A stretch of 64,000 bases of DNA from an uncultured Psychrobacter sp. (GCF_947500265.1 NZ_CANMRN010000004.1:272977-336976), one strand, 5' to 3'; counted from the first letter of the stretch, positions 19,107-27,448 are shown. Notes: a model not told the origin generated them from the sequence alone. A program made the numbers and translations.

Positions 19107-19140
19107 ACCATAGCAAGTGGTCTGTTAAGAAGATGTTAAG
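19107..19140 (-). promoter_or_regulatory. PmrA-like box and -10 before eptA
   Basis: On the minus strand CTTAAC-N5-CTTAAC (19140-19124) is followed after exactly 11 bases by TATGGT (19112-19107). Spacing and hexamers are the same as before dgkA. This supports direct control by the adjacent response regulator. Confidence 0.78.
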
Positions 19141-19207
19141 GCAGTTGATGCTAACTATCATAAGTTAGATGTTGTGTGAATTGTTGAGATAGCTTTATAT
19201 ATTCAAG

Positions 19208-19897
19208 TCAGGCAGGATTCATTATTGCCATCAACTGAGATTTGTCCTTTATGGTGATAAAACCATAGTGCATATCGATAAGATGCTGCTTTTGCCACGA
19301 TTGAATAATTTTATTGATGGTTTGTCTGGTGGTGCCAAGCATAAAGCCCAGCTCTTCTTGCGATAAGCGCAGATCTATTTTGATATCGTCTCCTATTTGC
19401 TTACCATAAGTGTCGATCAGTCCAATCAGCATGCTAGCCAATCGCGCTGAAGTGTTGAGTGAGGTAGCATCATCAATCCAGTCAAATGCTCGTCGGATTC
19501 GCTCGCAGGTTATAAGCGCGAGGTGCTTGTATAAAATCGGATGCAACTGCGCTGTTTGAATCACTAGATTTCTAGGGATAGAGATTAGCGTCACTTTGTT
19601 AATCGTCCACGCATCATGGGTGCGAGGATTGTTATCTATGATAGATATTTCACCAAACCACTCGCCACTAGATAGATGCGCCAGTGTCATGGCATGTCCA
19701 CTAGCGCTCACATTACAGACTCTGATCGTACCCGACACGACAAAGTGTAAAGCGGCATCATCGTTGTCACCGATGGCATGAATCATTTGACCTTTTTGGT
19801 ATACCTTTAGCACCGCATCGCCTGCCAGTAGCGGCTGCACAATGGCTGGTAGTTGACTAAACCATGGATCGTTATTTAAATAATGATTAATATTCAT
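19208..19897 (-). CDS. Crp/Fnr-family transcription regulator
   Basis: A 229-residue regulator with an N-terminal cyclic-nucleotide-binding-like barrel (VVSGTIRV ... GEWFGEISIID, about residues 50-110) and a C-terminal winged helix with LSQEELGFMLGTTRQTINK as recognition helix (about 180-200). No Cys cluster for an iron-sulfur cofactor is seen, so it is not an Fnr-type oxygen sensor; whether it binds cAMP cannot be told. ATG 19897 gives the usual family length; an in-frame ATG at 19984 would add 29 unrelated residues and overlap the divergent gene. It is divergent from the aldolase/hydrolase pair and may control it. Confidence 0.87.
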   Translation of the reverse strand: MNINHYLNNDPWFSQLPAIVQPLLAGDAVLKVYQKGQMIHAIGDNDDAALHFVVSGTIRVCNVSASGHAMTLAHLSSGEWFGEISIIDNNPRTHDAWTINKVTLISIPRNLVIQTAQLHPILYKHLALITCERIRRAFDWIDDATSLNTSARLASMLIGLIDTYGKQIGDDIKIDLRLSQEELGFMLGTTRQTINKIIQSWQKQHLIDMHYGFITIKDKSQLMAIMNPA

Positions 19898-19982
19898 AAG
19901 TGTAATATTTTTGACAGATTTGGTTTTATGAAATGGTGTAAAGTAATCATTCGGGATATCTAAAACAGTAAAGGAATACACC

Positions 19983-20774
19983 ATGCAAACAGCTATGCAA
20001 ACCGCGACATCAATGGATTCAACATCGAGTGTACACCATAATATGAGCGAACAAGAGTGGCAGATGCGAGTAAATCTTGCAGCCTGTTATCGAATGATTG
20101 CCTCTTATGGCTGGGACGATTTGGTATTCACTCATATCTCTGCGCGCGTACCAGGTACCGAGGATGAGTTTTTAATCAATCCGTACGGGATGCTATTTGA
20201 AGAGATTACCGCATCCAGTCTGGTTAAGGTCAATAAAGCAGGCGAGAAAGTAGCACCATCAGAGTTTGACGTAAATCCAGCTGGATTTATCATTCATAGT
20301 GCTGTGCACGAGGCTCGTGATGATGCGCATTGCGTCATCCATCTACATACAAATGATGGCGTTGCCGTCTCAGCGCAAGAAAAAGGCCTGCTACCTATCT
20401 CGCAACAATCATTATTTCCGCTATCCAACTTGGCATACCACGACTACGAAGGTGTCGCATTAAACCCTGAAGAAAAGGTTCGTTTGGTTGCTGATTTAGG
20501 TGATGCTCACTTTATGATTTTGCGTAACCATGGTCTGCTCACTTGTGCCGATACGGTTGCCAATGCGTTCTTATACATGTATATCATGCAAAGAGCTTGC
20601 GAGATTCAGATCAAAGCGCAGAGCGGAGGAGGTGCCTTGACGCCGATACCAGCACAAATATTGGCAGGTATCCAAGCTGCATCAGAGCAAGTCACCCGTG
20701 GCGCGAATGGCGATATCGCCTGGCCTGCATTGTTAAGAAAGCTACGCCGCACTGACCCATCATTTGAGGAGTAA
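19983..20774 (+). CDS. Class II aldolase/adducin-family protein
   Basis: A 263-residue cytoplasmic protein of the class II aldolase/adducin fold. Zinc-binding His residues are visible in VIHLHTNDGVAVS (about residues 118-130) and ILRNHGLLT (about 178-186). The N-terminal FTHISARVPG and FLINPYGMLFEEI stretches are also typical. It lacks features that would mark it as fuculose- or ribulose-phosphate aldolase, so the substrate is open. The SD-like AAGGAA lies 8 bp before the ATG. The next gene starts 7 bp after its stop, so the two are translated from one message. Confidence 0.85.
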   Translation: MQTAMQTATSMDSTSSVHHNMSEQEWQMRVNLAACYRMIASYGWDDLVFTHISARVPGTEDEFLINPYGMLFEEITASSLVKVNKAGEKVAPSEFDVNPAGFIIHSAVHEARDDAHCVIHLHTNDGVAVSAQEKGLLPISQQSLFPLSNLAYHDYEGVALNPEEKVRLVADLGDAHFMILRNHGLLTCADTVANAFLYMYIMQRACEIQIKAQSGGGALTPIPAQILAGIQAASEQVTRGANGDIAWPALLRKLRRTDPSFEE

Positions 20775-20781
20775 GTCTCTA

Positions 20782-21654
20782 ATGATAACTCTTGATGAGT
20801 GGCAACGGCAGGGGCAATATGAATCCATTAACGGGCATCAAATCTTTACTCGGTATGCAGGGGATAAGAGTGCGCCTGTATTGCTATTGATTCATGGTTA
20901 TCCTAGTGCTAGCTGGGACTGGGAGGGTATGTGGGATGCGCTAACCGAGCATTATTATGTTATTACCCTCGATATGCTGGGGTTTGGATTATCAGATAAA
21001 CCCAAAAACGCGCGCTATCTAATCAGTGAGCAGGCCGATATTTATCAAGCTGTTTTGCAAAAACTGGGCGTCAGTGATTATCATATATTAGCGCATGACT
21101 ATGGTGATACGGTGGCTCAGGAGTTGCTAGCAAGACAAGTAGAAGGGAGCGCTGAGCGACACATCGCTAGCGTATGCTTCTTAAACGGTGGTCTGTTTCC
21201 AGAGACGCACAAACCTATCTTGGTGCAGAAACTACTACTATCGCCACTGGGTCCTCTGGTATCAAAGCTGATTAATAAGCAGAAATTTGCGGGCAGTCTA
21301 CAACGGATATTTGGCCCCGACACGCAGCCCACAGCAGAGGTGATAGATACGCTATGGCAGCTATTAAATCACAATGATGGGTTGGGTGTGATGCATAAGC
21401 TGATTAACTATATGCCCCAACGTCAGCAGTACCGCGAGCGATGGGTAGGTGCGATTATCGACAGTACTGTACCGGTTAAATTGATCGCAGGTGCTAAAGA
21501 TCCTATCTCAGGTCAGCATATGATTGATCGTTATCGTCAGCTGATACCCAATGCTGATATAACCAATATGCCTATGTTAGGTCATTATCCGCAAGTAGAA
21601 GATGCCGCGGCAATCACAGCGGCCTATTTACAATTTAGACGCAGTATTCTATAA
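20782..21654 (+). CDS. Alpha/beta hydrolase of the MEST type with Asp nucleophile
   Basis: A 290-residue alpha/beta hydrolase. The oxyanion-hole motif is LLIHGYPSASWDW. The nucleophile elbow reads AHDYGDTVAQELL, with Asp in place of Ser, as in haloalkane dehalogenases and epoxide hydrolases. The downstream NGGLFPETHKPILVQKLL and LGHYPQVEDA (catalytic His) closely resemble, from memory, the MEST/PEG1 family known from animals. ATG 20782 is preferred over the in-frame TTG at 20764 because GAGGAG lies 10 bases upstream. It is in an operon with the class II aldolase. Epoxide or ester hydrolysis is possible; the substrate is unknown. Confidence 0.85.
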   Translation: MITLDEWQRQGQYESINGHQIFTRYAGDKSAPVLLLIHGYPSASWDWEGMWDALTEHYYVITLDMLGFGLSDKPKNARYLISEQADIYQAVLQKLGVSDYHILAHDYGDTVAQELLARQVEGSAERHIASVCFLNGGLFPETHKPILVQKLLLSPLGPLVSKLINKQKFAGSLQRIFGPDTQPTAEVIDTLWQLLNHNDGLGVMHKLINYMPQRQQYRERWVGAIIDSTVPVKLIAGAKDPISGQHMIDRYRQLIPNADITNMPMLGHYPQVEDAAAITAAYLQFRRSIL

Positions 21655-21668
21655 ATATAGTTCAATCC

Positions 21669-21706
21669 AACAAACGCAGAGCATCACATGGTGCTCTGCG
21701 TTTGTT
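21669..21706. terminator. Long perfect inverted repeat after the hydrolase gene
   Basis: A perfect 15-bp stem (AACAAACGCAGAGCA and its complement) encloses an 8-nt loop, starting 15 bp after the stop codon. The T run on the right is short, so it may act as a strong hairpin barrier or a bidirectional terminator. Confidence 0.75.
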
Positions 21707-22299
21707 ATTCTCTTATCATCCTTTAACTCTCAAAAAAATGCATCATTCTAAATGAGACTAATATCCGTGAGCGTAGTCACAAAGCTGTGCAAAAGGTTTT
21801 TGATAAAATGATCACCAAAAAACGGTGAGTTATCATTAAGTGACCTATATGCGCAGTGCTACAAGATATTGATGACTTGATAAAAAGATATTTTGAAAAA
21901 CTTGAGGTTTTGGAGCGTAGTATAAGAGATTATCTTTTAAATGTATTATGAGAATATAAAGTAATCGAGTAAAGCCTAACAGATATAACTATTCTTAAAG
22001 TTTGTTATAAGTAACGCCATTGTATTAGTCTATTTTACGTGGTCTATGAATAGATTCTAGGGATTAATCCACTGGCTCTATTGGGATATACCTAACTTTA
22101 TACTTAAAAATATAAAAATGGCTGGTTCAAAAATAATTAGCCCACATATAGATGACAACCTGTACTGTGTTAAAAAATATTTTATTCAAAAGTATAATAC
22201 TAAGAATGATACAATGCCATAATTAAGTATATGGAAACAACCAAGTCGTTTAGTACTGCTTCTCTTTAACATAAATAATATATTTTCTAAGAATACATA
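21707..22299. other. 593-bp AT-rich gap with possible decayed coding scraps
   Basis: No complete gene is visible. Short open stretches look protein-like, for example on the plus strand near 21760-21825 (ending in AVQKVFDKMITKKR) and 21865-21950 (DIDDLIKRYFEKLEVLERS), but they are in different frames with stops. They may be remains of a lost gene; I cannot name a family. Confidence 0.35.
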
Positions 22300-23208
22300 A
22301 TGGTTTTTAAGTTAGCAAGGAAGATTTTTGTCCGTAAAAGAAAAAGATCTTATTTAGGAGAGGATTTTTCTATAGTTGCTGAATCATATCGAAAAGCAGC
22401 TGAGCAAGGTCATGCCGCATCTCAATATCAACTGGGATCACTTTACCAAGAAGGTAGAGGCGTTCGTCAAGACTTTTTTGCAGCAGTGAGCTGGTATCAA
22501 AAGGCAGCTTGGCAAGGTCATGCTGCATCTCAATATCAACTGGGATCACTTTACCAAGAAGGTAGAGGCGTTCGTCAAGACTTTTTTGCAGCAGTGAGCT
22601 GGTATCAAAAGGCAGCTTGGCAAGGTCATGCTGCATCTCAATATCAACTGGGTACAATTTACCAAAAAGGTAGAGGTATTCGTCAAGACTTTTTTGCAGC
22701 AGTGAACTGGTATCAAAAGGCAGCTTGGCAAGGTCATGCTGCATCTCAATATCAACTGGGATCACTTTATCAAGAAGGTAGAGGCGTTCGTCAAGACTTT
22801 TTTGTAGCAGTGAGCTGGTATCAAAAGGCAGCTTGGCAAGGTCATGCCGCATCTCAATATCAACTAGGTTCACTTTATCAAGAAGGTAGAGGCGTTCGTC
22901 AAGACTTTTTTGCAGCAGTGAGCTGGTATCAAAAGGCAGCTTGGCAAGGTCATGCCGCATCTCAATATCAACTAGGTACAATTTACCAAGAAGGTAGAGG
23001 CGTTCGTCAAGACTTTTTTGCAGCAGTGAGTTGGTATCAAAAGGCAGCTTGGCAAGGTCATGCCGCATCTCAATATCAACTAGGTACAATTTACCAAAAA
23101 GGTAGAGGCGTTCGTCAAGATAAATTCCAAGCAAAAGAGTGGTTCGGTAAGGCTTGTGATAATGGTAATCAAAATGGATGTGATGCGTATCGAACATTAA
23201 ATGAATAA
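22300..23208 (+). CDS. Sel1-repeat protein made of near-identical repeats
   Basis: A 302-residue protein composed almost wholly of Sel1-like 36-residue repeats. A basic N-terminus of about 30 residues (KLARKIFVRKRKR) has no clear signal peptide. Seven full repeats follow from residue 33, each of the form AAWQGHAASQYQLGSLYQEG plus 16 more residues, then a partial, divergent last unit (ACDNGNQNGCDAY) that caps the solenoid. Sel1 proteins act as scaffolds for protein contacts and include signalling and secreted virulence factors. The repeats are almost identical in DNA too. An open frame on the opposite strand is a by-product of the repeat. The ribosome-binding site is weak. Partners unknown. 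Confidence 0.85.
   Translation: MVFKLARKIFVRKRKRSYLGEDFSIVAESYRKAAEQGHAASQYQLGSLYQEGRGVRQDFFAAVSWYQKAAWQGHAASQYQLGSLYQEGRGVRQDFFAAVSWYQKAAWQGHAASQYQLGTIYQKGRGIRQDFFAAVNWYQKAAWQGHAASQYQLGSLYQEGRGVRQDFFVAVSWYQKAAWQGHAASQYQLGSLYQEGRGVRQDFFAAVSWYQKAAWQGHAASQYQLGTIYQEGRGVRQDFFAAVSWYQKAAWQGHAASQYQLGTIYQKGRGVRQDKFQAKEWFGKACDNGNQNGCDAYRTLNE
22396..23151 (+). repeat. Seven tandem 108-bp repeats inside the Sel1 gene
   Basis: Seven consecutive 108-bp units start at 22396, 22504, 22612, 22720, 22828, 22936 and 23044. They differ by only a few bases each. Variable spots cluster in the GS/GT-L/I and E/K codons, and the last unit diverges at its 3' end. Confidence 0.93.
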
Positions 23209-23565
23209 TAGTAACAACTTTTTCTGATCTTTTATTAATGATTTAAATGCTTCCTTATAATTAATACCTAATGTTTAAGACATTAGTCAAGTTATTATAT
23301 GTCTTTATAGACAATTTGAATTATATAGCACAAAGATTTTTTTAAAGAGACTCTAATCTACAAAGCTAATAACTTATAAACGGAAGCTAAATTGTAAGAA
23401 ACCTTGATGCTATATGATGTATTAAAAAAATATGGGAAACCAATAAGTGTATAGTGCATCGATCATGAATAAAATATGTAGAGTAGGTACACTGTGATCG
23501 TTTTAGCAGTTTAAACCTGAGATACCATTAGCCTACAACCTAAGCTTCAAGTCCCCACTAGGAAC
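23209..23565. other. 357-bp AT-rich gap
   Basis: No gene, RNA or clear terminator is seen between the Sel1 gene and the convergent truC gene. The sequence is AT-rich and without obvious repeats. Confidence 0.5.
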
Positions 23566-24339
23566 TTAAACCTCAGCACTATCTGTCCAAGAGAACTCTT
23601 CTAAGATACGCATCCATTGATCGTCTAATCCCGCCTTTAGTACTAGTGGCTCACCAGTGACGGGGTGGCTGAGTGCCAAAGTCTGAGCATGCAGCAACAT
23701 ACGCGTGCAATCATAGTGAGTACGAAAAAATCGTGTATGACGTATATCGCCGTGACTGGTATCACCCACGATGTGATGGAATACATGTCTCATATGCCGA
23801 CGCAGCTGATGTTTGCGTCCAGTTTCAGGCGTTAAGCGCACCAGACTATAGCGGCTAGTGGCATGCTTCTTTGATACTGCAAATGGTAGCTCAATTTGTG
23901 CCAAACTTTGCCAGTGGGTGACCGCTTCTTGAGCAGGTTTATCTAAGTTGGCAAATTTATCGGCAATGGCATCAAGCTTAAAGCTCAACGCATAGTCAAC
24001 AGTACCTTGCTCAGACATAAAGCCGCGCACCACGGCCAAATACTGCTTAGTCACTTTGCGTTCAGCAAACGCTTCGGTAAGGCTACGTGCCACGGCTGAA
24101 CTCTTGGCAAACAACAACACACCTGATGTGGGTTTGTCTAACCTATGCACTGGGAACACATGGCAGCCTACCGCATCACGTGTGAGCTGCATGGCAAAGC
24201 GTGTCTCACCTTTGTCCAGCCAACTGCGATGCACCAACAGACCAGCTTCTTTATTAATCGCTACTATATACTCATCTTCATAGATAATTTCTATTTGATC
24301 AGCAGTATTGCCTTCGATATCCATGTTTTCAGTACTCAT
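23566..24339 (-). CDS. truC: tRNA pseudouridine(65) synthase TruC-like
   Basis: A 257-residue pseudouridine synthase of the RluA/TruC family, which isomerises uridine in RNA. The catalytic motif is VHRLDKPTSGVLLFA (Asp near residue 68). Downstream LTPETGRKHQLRRHM and a C-terminal LLLHAQTLALSHPVTGEP are family marks. There is no S4 domain, which fits TruC rather than RluC/D. From family knowledge the target is U65 in tRNAs. The longest ATG start is used; an in-frame ATG lies five codons later. Confidence 0.85.
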   Translation of the reverse strand: MSTENMDIEGNTADQIEIIYEDEYIVAINKEAGLLVHRSWLDKGETRFAMQLTRDAVGCHVFPVHRLDKPTSGVLLFAKSSAVARSLTEAFAERKVTKQYLAVVRGFMSEQGTVDYALSFKLDAIADKFANLDKPAQEAVTHWQSLAQIELPFAVSKKHATSRYSLVRLTPETGRKHQLRRHMRHVFHHIVGDTSHGDIRHTRFFRTHYDCTRMLLHAQTLALSHPVTGEPLVLKAGLDDQWMRILEEFSWTDSAEV

Positions 24340-24607
24340 ATTTTAGATGCGTCAATTATATATCCTTTTTATTGTACCTGTAGTGGCATAATAAATTTAG
24401 ATAGTGCTGCAGAGAAAGTAAGCAGTAAAACTACCGCACCGTTGTTTATATCTTTGCCATTAGCAGCAGTGTTAATATAAATAGTAAAACGCTAAATGAT
24501 AAGATGTCAGCTGCCGATGTATTGAGCATGGAAGTACCAACAACCATTCAACACTTTTCCACGCTCATTATTTGTAATATATAGAGTATCAAGAAAGGAG
24601 TAATTTC

Positions 24608-25546
24608 ATGAGTATTCAAACATTAGAGCCAAAACTGGCTAATGTTGGCGGTATTCCTATCGCACGTTTACTACCTAACAAAGGCAAAAAACCTATCGGT
24701 GCGTGGTGCTTTTTAGATCATGCAGGTCCTGCTGATTTTGGTCAAGATGACGCAGGGATGCAAGTGGGTCGCCATCCGCATACTAACTTGCAGACTTTCA
24801 GCTGGATGCTAAATGGTGAGGTGCTACATAAAGACAGTTTGGGTAATGAGCAAGTCATTACCAAAAACCAAGTTAATGTCATGACCGCAGGTACGGGTCT
24901 GCACCAAGGTATCAGTCATACAGAGCAAAGTGTCTTTCCAGATACAGGCGGTTCAGAAAATGCTGCACGTGGTATCAGTATGGTGCAGCTATGGATTGCG
25001 CTTCCCACCGATCAGAAAATCGAACGCAGTTTTCATCATTATCCTGAGCTACCAACGTGGAGCGAGGGCAACGTAGAGATGATACTGACGACAGGCAGTT
25101 ATACCAATACATCAGGTGAGACATTTGCAGCGTCTACCATTCAGTATTCAAAACTGGTCGGTATAGATGTGTACTTCAAACAAGATGGCGAAGCAACATT
25201 GAATTTAGAGCCAGACTTTGAATACGGTATCTTGGTTTCAGAAGGGGAAGTAAAGTCTGAAGGCAATATTTGCAAGCAAGATCAATTATTCCGTTTTCAT
25301 GATAGCGATGCCGCCAATAATAAAAGTATTAAGTTGGCTGCCAAAAAGGGCACACGTATCATGTTTATCGGCGGCGAACCGCTTAATAACCAAGTGCTAA
25401 TGTGGTGGAACTTCGTTGCTGATAACAAAGCTGAGATTGAGCAATCTATTATTGATTGGAATAATGGCCATGAGCGTTTCGGCAATGTTGACTCTGATAT
25501 GAAGCGCTTGCCTGCACCGGAACTACCGAAAGGTTTTAAAGGTTAA
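24608..25546 (+). CDS. Pirin-family protein
   Basis: A 312-residue bicupin of the pirin family. The N-terminal cupin carries the metal site in VGRHPHTNLQTFSWML and a later GLHQGISHTE, with three His and one Glu as expected. A pirin C-terminal domain begins near residue 190. Bacterial pirins are often quercetin dioxygenase-like or redox-responsive proteins. AAGGAG lies 7 bp before the ATG. It stands alone, so the context adds nothing. Confidence 0.88.
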   Translation: MSIQTLEPKLANVGGIPIARLLPNKGKKPIGAWCFLDHAGPADFGQDDAGMQVGRHPHTNLQTFSWMLNGEVLHKDSLGNEQVITKNQVNVMTAGTGLHQGISHTEQSVFPDTGGSENAARGISMVQLWIALPTDQKIERSFHHYPELPTWSEGNVEMILTTGSYTNTSGETFAASTIQYSKLVGIDVYFKQDGEATLNLEPDFEYGILVSEGEVKSEGNICKQDQLFRFHDSDAANNKSIKLAAKKGTRIMFIGGEPLNNQVLMWWNFVADNKAEIEQSIIDWNNGHERFGNVDSDMKRLPAPELPKGFKG

Positions 25547-25677
25547 TTACAATTTGTCTCGCCACCTCACTATTTGACCTTAACTCGTAGAAAACTGCTT
25601 AAGTAAAATACTGCTTAAATAAAATAAGGGTAGTTTGACGTAAGGATTAGAAGGGGTAGGTCGACCAAAAACCAAGT

Positions 25678-25725
25678 CCTGATTCGCACATAATTATCAC
25701 GATGATAAATCATATATGAATCAGG
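25678..25725. other. Nested inverted repeat in the pirin-parvulin gap
   Basis: Outer arms CCTGATTC (25678-25685) and GAATCAGG (25718-25725) enclose an inner hairpin TTATCA-CGA-TGATAA (25694-25708). No T run follows, so this is not a standard terminator. Function unknown. Confidence 0.5.
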
Positions 25726-25774
25726 AAAATATTTGAGATATAGCTCAGTTGGCTTACAATCAAAGCGCCAATGC

Positions 25775-26053
25775 TTAAGTTCTATAAAGGACTTTTACGA
25801 CATGCCAGCCAAATTTGGTCTTTACTAAATGCGGGGTAAATAGTTCGCCGGTAAAGCAAACCTTATCGAATGGCCCTACCATATCACCTTTACCAAACTC
25901 ACCTAGACTGCCACCCTTTTTACCTGATGGGCAGGTTGAGTATCGCTTGGCCAGTACATCAAACTTAGCACCTTTTTTAAGCTTGGCAATAATGTCCTCA
26001 GCTTGTTCTTTATGTTTTACTAAAATGTGCAATGCGCTAGCGGTACGAGCCAT
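25775..26053 (-). CDS. ppiC: Parvulin-type peptidyl-prolyl isomerase
   Basis: A 92-residue stand-alone parvulin domain, the size of E. coli PpiC. Family residues are visible: SALHILVKHKEQAE at the start, FDVLAKRYSTCPSGKKGGSLGEFGKGDMV in parts, and TKFGWHVVKVL at the end. No signal peptide, so it is cytoplasmic. It catalyses cis-trans isomerisation of peptidyl-proline bonds. It is transcribed alone towards the pirin gene. Confidence 0.93.
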   Translation of the reverse strand: MARTASALHILVKHKEQAEDIIAKLKKGAKFDVLAKRYSTCPSGKKGGSLGEFGKGDMVGPFDKVCFTGELFTPHLVKTKFGWHVVKVLYRT

Positions 26054-26264
26054 AATGTAACCCTTTTATAAAATATAAATTATCAGGACATTATATCACT
26101 ACTTACTTTGGTTGCTAACCTCACTTGTAGGTGCTGAGTTCTCCCAAGTCATCCTTATGCAATCGTGACTATAGGGGTTGGAGAAAAGAAGTCTTAGCCA
26201 TGTAGTGTTTTATTTAAACTATAGTCTTTATTTAAATTACAGCCCTTAAATGATGGACATAAAA

Positions 26265-26292
26265 AAAGCCTCAATCTTTAGATTGGGGCTTT
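26265..26292 (-). terminator. Hairpin terminator downstream of rutR
   Basis: AAAGCCTCAATC and GATTGGGGCTTT form a 12-bp stem with one G-T pair and a 4-nt loop; read on the minus strand it is followed by a T run (the AAAAAAA at 26261-26267). The core CCCCAATC/GATTGGGG recurs at 35.8, 41.7 and 53.3 kb. Confidence 0.8.
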
Positions 26293-26326
26293 CCTAATTG
26301 GGTAGCCGTACTTTACTCATATCAAA

Positions 26327-26977
26327 TCACGGAATCAAACTATCTACCAGAAGTTGAATGCTAGTGTTTAATGCCTCATTAGCGAACTTTTTATTTCTCA
26401 AGCTATGATTACACACCGCTTCAGTTTGCGTAGAAAAATCAGAATAGTGCTGAGTGACTGCCCAAATATGAAAAATCAAATGGATGGCAGACACGGACTT
26501 AATCTTGTTATCTGCAATCCAGCCATCAATCACTGCTACCTTTTCACGAACCAAAGACCTCAAAGGGCCTTTTAATACGGCCATCAAATGAGGTGCTCCT
26601 TGTATAATCTCTAACGCATATAGTCTCGATGCTGCAGGCGATTTTTTTGAGATTTTATACTTTTCTTCAATATAGGTCTTAAGGGCAACCCTTGGATCTT
26701 GGTTGGCGTTAATCTCACTCAAAGGCGATAGCCACTTACTCAGCACCTTTTCTAAAACAGCAACATACAGAACTTCTTTACTTTGAAAGTAATAAAATAT
26801 ATTCGATTTAGATATGTCAGCTTCTTCGGCAATTTGCTCCATGCGCGCGCCATTTAACCCCTCTTGGGAAAATACGATCAATGCAGCATTGATGATATGT
26901 TCTTTCTTTTTTAATATCTTTGCACTCGTCTCTGTCTCTTCTTTTAGTGCGTATTCTTTCACTATATTTTCCCTCAT
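26327..26977 (-). CDS. rutR: RutR-like TetR-family regulator of pyrimidine degradation
   Basis: A 216-residue TetR-family regulator. The N-terminal helix-turn-helix is clear: IINAALIVFSQEGLNGARMEQIAEE followed by SKSNIFYYFQSKEVLY (about residues 25-65). The C-terminal part (SRLYALEIIQGAPHL and a Trp-rich helix) is like E. coli RutR, which binds uracil. It is divergent from the rut operon, which it likely represses, and a palindrome fitting the RutR consensus lies between them. ATG 26977 gives the usual length; the in-frame TTG at 27019 is less likely. Confidence 0.87.
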   Translation of the reverse strand: MRENIVKEYALKEETETSAKILKKKEHIINAALIVFSQEGLNGARMEQIAEEADISKSNIFYYFQSKEVLYVAVLEKVLSKWLSPLSEINANQDPRVALKTYIEEKYKISKKSPAASRLYALEIIQGAPHLMAVLKGPLRSLVREKVAVIDGWIADNKIKSVSAIHLIFHIWAVTQHYSDFSTQTEAVCNHSLRNKKFANEALNTSIQLLVDSLIP

Positions 26978-27210
26978 CGTAAAGCCAAAAAACCTAGTTT
27001 TAAATGATAGTTGATTCAATTTAAAAAAGGGTAGAAGTAACCAAATGCAGATGCTACTGGTTGATCAAAATAGATATGCCAACTACTCCAACAGCGAGCA
27101 ATACGATATCGGTTTGCAGGTTCACTAACTATAGTAACCTGCTGTTGACCAGTCTTTTCTGCTGCTTATTCCACCTTATTTTCATTCAAACCACCATCAA
27201 AATATTCTCA

Positions 27211-27290
27211 TAAACAATTTATACATTTGTGCACTATTTTATAACACTTTGCACCAATTTATAACAGCACGCACTATTTCTCTGCATATT
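27211..27290 (+). promoter_or_regulatory. Four 20-bp phased repeats upstream of rutA
   Basis: Four copies with an exact 20-bp period start at 27211, 27231, 27251 and 27271, sharing a (T/C)A(A/T)TTTATAACA core. Three carry GCACTA/GCACCA, which resembles one half of the NtrC site TGCACC-N5-GGTGCA. Twenty bases are close to two helical turns, so the copies face the same side of the DNA. They lie about 75-155 bp upstream of the sigma-54 promoter, where enhancer sites are expected. Confidence 0.55.
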
Positions 27291-27292
27291 TT

Positions 27293-27308
27293 TAGACCAT
27301 ATGGTTTA
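27293..27308. promoter_or_regulatory. rutR: RutR-like operator
   Basis: TAGACCATATGGTTTA contains the perfect dyad ACCATATGGT. It fits the known E. coli RutR consensus TTGACCA-N2-TGGTCAA in the inner seven positions of each half with few changes. It lies 55 bp upstream of the sigma-54 -24 element, between the activator repeats and the promoter. Confidence 0.65.
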
Positions 27309-27362
27309 ATAATTTTTGTGTGAAAATGATATAAGTTGTTGATAAATAAAAACTAATTAATT

Positions 27363-27378
27363 TGGCATAAATTATGCT
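27363..27378 (+). promoter_or_regulatory. Sigma-54 promoter of the rut operon
   Basis: TGGCATAAATTATGCT keeps the invariant GG (27364-27365) and GC (27376-27377) exactly ten bases apart, as required of -24/-12 promoters. It gives a leader of about 60 nt before the rutA ATG at 27449. The E. coli rut operon is sigma-54/NtrC dependent, which agrees. Confidence 0.7.
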
Positions 27379-27448
27379 ACATAAAAAACATGAAATAATC
27401 TTTATTTCTTTTATCGCTCTTTTCTTCCTCAAACGTATAGGTGAAATC

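Noticed and set aside
22396..23151. CRISPR-like array because of regular repeats
   Set aside because: Units are 108 bp without unique spacers and form one continuous protein-coding frame.
22370..23197. Long open frame on the minus strand across the Sel1 gene (275 codons)
   Set aside because: It is a by-product of repeats whose length (108 bp) is a multiple of three; it has no ribosome-binding site and only repeats a shadow sequence.
25735..25770. tRNA-like stretch ATAGCTCAGTTGG
   Set aside because: Only the D-arm consensus matches; no anticodon arm, T-arm or acceptor pairing follows.
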